Assembly (NCBI GenBank): GCA_903927345.1
Contig: CAIYMO010000017.1
Coordinates: forward strand, 150,250-214,249
Origin: an uncultured Armatimonadota bacterium
GTDB lineage: Bacteria; Armatimonadota; Fimbriimonadia; Fimbriimonadales; Fimbriimonadaceae
DNA length: 64,000 nt
Direction: 5' to 3'
Under the pieces are notes generated by a model, which was not told the origin of the DNA, made no database searches, and was given only the letters and a program-made list of their open reading frames with translations. The translations under genes and the position numbers were made by a program. Shown here in pieces: positions 61,813 through 64,000 of this stretch; position 1 is the stretch's first letter; the number at the start of each line of letters is the position of its first letter.

Positions 61813-62628
61813 ATGTTGAAATCACTTTACGCTCGAACGATCTGGCTGATCTTTATTTCGTTCTCTCTGATCGTCTTGGCTGCGGGTTACTTCCGGTTCT
61901 GGGCTCCAACTCAAGAATCAATCGCAAATAAGGTCTCTGTTTACACTGCATATGTTGCCGAAGTTAATAAGGTGAGTTCGGCGGTGAAGAAGAAAGAGGC
62001 TGCTGCAAAGGCAATTCAGCTAGCGCAGGCGGCTTGGTTGCCCTATGTTGAGACAAAGACTCCTCTTCAGAGCGTCAACGATGGAGGAATTAACTTAAAC
62101 GTTAATCAGTACCAGTTGCTCTTGGACACCAAGAAGTTCCGTGATAGCGTTCAGATCGCTCTCAATAATCAGCTGAAGACTGGAGGGGTTAAAGTTATCT
62201 CCGGCCCAAGGATTCCAGGAGTGACGGACCAAGATGCACCTAACAGTGTTCTTGCAAGCTACTACAACTATCCTTCTGCACCATTCCCGGTTGTCATCTA
62301 TGACTTGGGTCAAGTAACTGTTCAAGGAACCTACGAGCAAATTCTGGCAAACGTCCGTGCGTGGTCTTCAATGCCAAGATATCTTGCGGTAGCTCACAAC
62401 CTGGCGCTCACAGGAACGGCTCCAAGGTTGACTGGTACTTACGATCTTTCTCTTGTTGGTTACATTCGATACGATGGAATCAACGGCCCAGTGCCAGACG
62501 CTGGTGGGGCATCGGCTCCAGGCGGCGGAGCGGGTCCTGGTGGGCCTGGTGGTCCAGGTGGCGGAGCCCCAATGGGTCCTGCGATGATGGGTGCTGCTAG
62601 TGCTGGCGGTGGACGAGGTGCAAGGTAA
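61813..62628 (+). CDS. pilO: Type IV pilus assembly protein PilO-like
   Basis: A 271-residue single-pass inner-membrane protein at the PilO position. One helix (TIWLIFISFSLIVLAAGYFRF, residues 9-29) precedes a coiled segment (VAEVNKVSSAVKKKEAAAKAIQLAQ) and a ferredoxin-like domain (FPVVIYDLGQVTVQGTYEQILANVRAWSS). The C-terminal 40 residues are glycine, proline, alanine and methionine-rich. Identification relies on topology and order, since PilO sequences diverge. It overlaps neither neighbour: pilN ends two bases before it. Confidence 0.82.
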   Translation: MLKSLYARTIWLIFISFSLIVLAAGYFRFWAPTQESIANKVSVYTAYVAEVNKVSSAVKKKEAAAKAIQLAQAAWLPYVETKTPLQSVNDGGINLNVNQYQLLLDTKKFRDSVQIALNNQLKTGGVKVISGPRIPGVTDQDAPNSVLASYYNYPSAPFPVVIYDLGQVTVQGTYEQILANVRAWSSMPRYLAVAHNLALTGTAPRLTGTYDLSLVGYIRYDGINGPVPDAGGASAPGGGAGPGGPGGPGGGAPMGPAMMGAASAGGGRGAR

Positions 62629-62633
62629 TTAGC

Positions 62634-63317
62634 ATGAAAAATTTTGCTTCAAACGCAATTTCTGGATTGGCTTTGGTGTTCATCGGAGCTAGCTTGTTCG
62701 GATGTGCGGATCAGACCGCAAATCTGGAAGATCCCCTACCAACTACCATCAAGAAGATCGAGGCTGTAAAGCCAACTGCTCTTGCGGGAATTGATAAGGA
62801 TGTCTCGAAATCAATGAGTCCTGACCGACTCAAAGGTCTGATTGCTTCGACCGCTCGTTACGGATACCGTTCAAACCCGTTTGCACTTTCTTCAGATGAG
62901 CTTCGTTTTGATGAGCTTCAGGCCTCCGAGCGATTCCTTTCGGAATCAGGTCACTTTGCTAATTCATTTGAATTGCCAGAAGATAAAGCAGAAGATGTGG
63001 TTACTCAAGAAGAGCAACCCTATCGCCGAATATCTGGCATTGTCATCGGTGATGCAGTCTATGCAATCTTGGAAGAGAATGGTCGGTCAACTATCATCCG
63101 ACCAGGCTCAAAAATTCCGGATACAAATTGGACTGTCGTTGCTATTAATAGGGATGGCGTTACATTGCGTCGCAGCGGTAACATCCAGCCCAACGAAATT
63201 ACAGTCAGACTCGAAGTCGCACCCCCAGGTATGGGCGGTGGTCCAATGGGAGCTCCATCCGGAGCGAACGGAGCCGGCGCGAAGGGTGGCGGGCTAGCCG
63301 CACCTGGCGATAAATAA
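62634..63317 (+). CDS. pilP: Type IV pilus assembly lipoprotein PilP-like
   Basis: A 227-residue lipoprotein at the PilP position. The lipobox is LFGC with Cys24. The C-terminal domain (about residues 130-205) has the beta-sandwich pattern of PilP: YRRISGIVIGDAVYAILEENGRSTIIRPGSKIPDTNWTVVAINRDGVTLRRSG. PilP bridges PilN/PilO to the secretin PilQ across the periplasm. It ends with a Gly/Pro/Ala/Met-rich tail (GMGGGPMGAPSGANGAGAKGG). It starts five bases after the PilO stop. Confidence 0.87.
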   Translation: MKNFASNAISGLALVFIGASLFGCADQTANLEDPLPTTIKKIEAVKPTALAGIDKDVSKSMSPDRLKGLIASTARYGYRSNPFALSSDELRFDELQASERFLSESGHFANSFELPEDKAEDVVTQEEQPYRRISGIVIGDAVYAILEENGRSTIIRPGSKIPDTNWTVVAINRDGVTLRRSGNIQPNEITVRLEVAPPGMGGGPMGAPSGANGAGAKGGGLAAPGDK

Positions 63318-63376
63318 AGAGTCAAAGAAAAACCGATTCGAAACAAGAAAAGAAACGTCCAATAACTGAGGAAAAC

Positions 63377-64000
63377 ATGAAAACCCGACTGAGGAACATG
63401 ATATTGATGGCTGCTTTGGCAGTAATGACGATCGGCGGTGTGTCGAGCGCGAAAGCGCAAGACAACATCCTCGACAAGGTGATTCAGTCTGCTGAGTATC
63501 AGCAGGCCGACATCCGAGAGGCGCTCAAGACCCTTTTCCGACAGGTGGACGCAAACTACAGCATCCTTCCTGAAGTTCAAGGAACTGTAACGATCAACCT
63601 TAAGAATGCTCGATTTGAGCTGGTTCTCCAGAACCTTCTCAATCAAGTCAACGCAACCTTCCGATACGAGGCAGGTGTCTTTGTGATCGTGCCACGACCA
63701 GTTGATATCCCAACGGGTCCTGAAGTCGATCCGCAAACGACAGCGACAACGCCTCCAAAGATTACGCGAAAGATTTACATTCGATCCATGGATCCGATGT
63801 TGATGGCGATGTTGATCGGTCAAACCGGTCAAGCTTGGACCAGCAGCCCTGAACCTATGAGCCTTAGCCGAATGGGCGGCATGGGTGGCATGGGCGGCGG
63901 CATGGGCGGCATGGGCGGCGGCATGGGCGGCATGGGCGGCGGCATGGGCGGCATGGGCGGCGGCATGGGCGGCATGGGCGGCGGCATGGGCGGCATGGGC
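63377..64000 (+). CDS. pilQ: Type IV pilus secretin PilQ (partial, N-terminal 208 residues)
   Basis: The start of an outer-membrane secretin, cut by the window end. Signal peptide MKTRLRNMILMAALAVMTIGGVSSAKA; an STN/N0-type domain at about residues 33-112 (IQSAEYQQADIREALKTLFRQVDANYSILPEVQGTVTINLKNARFELVLQNLL). A second domain opens with KITRKIYIRSMDPMLMAMLIGQTG and then breaks into a Met-Gly-Gly repeat that reaches the window edge. The secretin ring itself lies beyond. AGGAAAAC lies just upstream of ATG 63377 (GAGGAA). Last of the pilMNOPQ run seen here. Confidence 0.88.
   Translation, partial: MKTRLRNMILMAALAVMTIGGVSSAKAQDNILDKVIQSAEYQQADIREALKTLFRQVDANYSILPEVQGTVTINLKNARFELVLQNLLNQVNATFRYEAGVFVIVPRPVDIPTGPEVDPQTTATTPPKITRKIYIRSMDPMLMAMLIGQTGQAWTSSPEPMSLSRMGGMGGMGGGMGGMGGGMGGMGGGMGGMGGGMGGMGGGMGGMG
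63872..64000 (+). repeat. In-frame 21-base tandem repeat encoding Met-Gly-Gly
   Basis: From about 63872 to the window end the sequence repeats GGCATGGGCGGCATGGGCGGC units, encoding seven residues of the form GMGGMGG. About six units are visible and the array continues past base 64000. The first units differ slightly (GGTGGC), the later ones are identical, which suggests recent expansion or sequence-copying. Confidence 0.9.

Noticed and set aside
63872..64000. CRISPR array
   Set aside because: The repeats are in frame, have no spacers, and encode Met-Gly-Gly within pilQ.

Overview
The window looks like a chromosomal segment from the phylum Armatimonadota, probably a Fimbriimonas-like member of the Fimbriimonadia. 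The pilin at 38915 carries the N-terminus FTLIELLVVIAIIAILAGI followed by FPVFAR, a signature I associate with Armatimonadota pilins. Two PEP-CTERM proteins, a DUF1501/DUF1549-DUF1553 pair, a DUF1800 protein, a futalosine-pathway menaquinone enzyme and a fused SecDF fit that placement. This is inference from protein families; no 16S gene is present.

Layout. Positions 1-2838 hold a metY-like sulfhydrylase (cut by the window edge), a small cupin and a sialate O-acetylesterase-like enzyme. A paralogous tandem of PEP-CTERM surface proteins follows (3132-5459), each closed by a strong terminator, then purA. Positions 6978-13770 carry a row of single genes: a lipoprotein, an S1/P1-type nuclease, a secreted protein, DUF1800, an enolase-superfamily dehydratase and mqnE. 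Next are a TetR regulator divergent from a DUF4188 protein, secDF, a cyclophilin, a TIM-barrel epimerase, a membrane protein, accC with the DUF1549/1553 and DUF1501 genes, tRNA-Gln(CTG), clpP-clpX, ychF, an LTXXQ-like secreted protein, a DUF1287 protein and crcB.

From 33345 to the end is a nearly complete type IV pilus locus of about 31 kb: pilB-pilT-pilC, pilD, a set of four prepilin-like proteins in GspG/I/J/K (or FimU/PilV/W/X) order with very large ectodomains, two giant secreted proteins (1637 and about 2363 residues) with beta-propeller-like and Ca-loop-like segments, and pilM-N-O-P-Q, with PilQ running off the end in a Met-Gly repeat. The order resembles the Pseudomonas fimU-pilVWXY1 operon, but with greatly enlarged parts. 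I read it as a calcium-dependent surface or adhesion pilus with an unusual tip complex. It is the most novel content of the window.

Two gene-expression patterns recur. Many gene starts lack a Shine-Dalgarno sequence and instead have a TANNNT-like -10 box ending 6-9 bases before the start codon, which suggests leaderless mRNAs. In two places (18439-18482 and 37724-37760) the promoter and start of one gene are embedded in the terminator hairpin of the gene before it.
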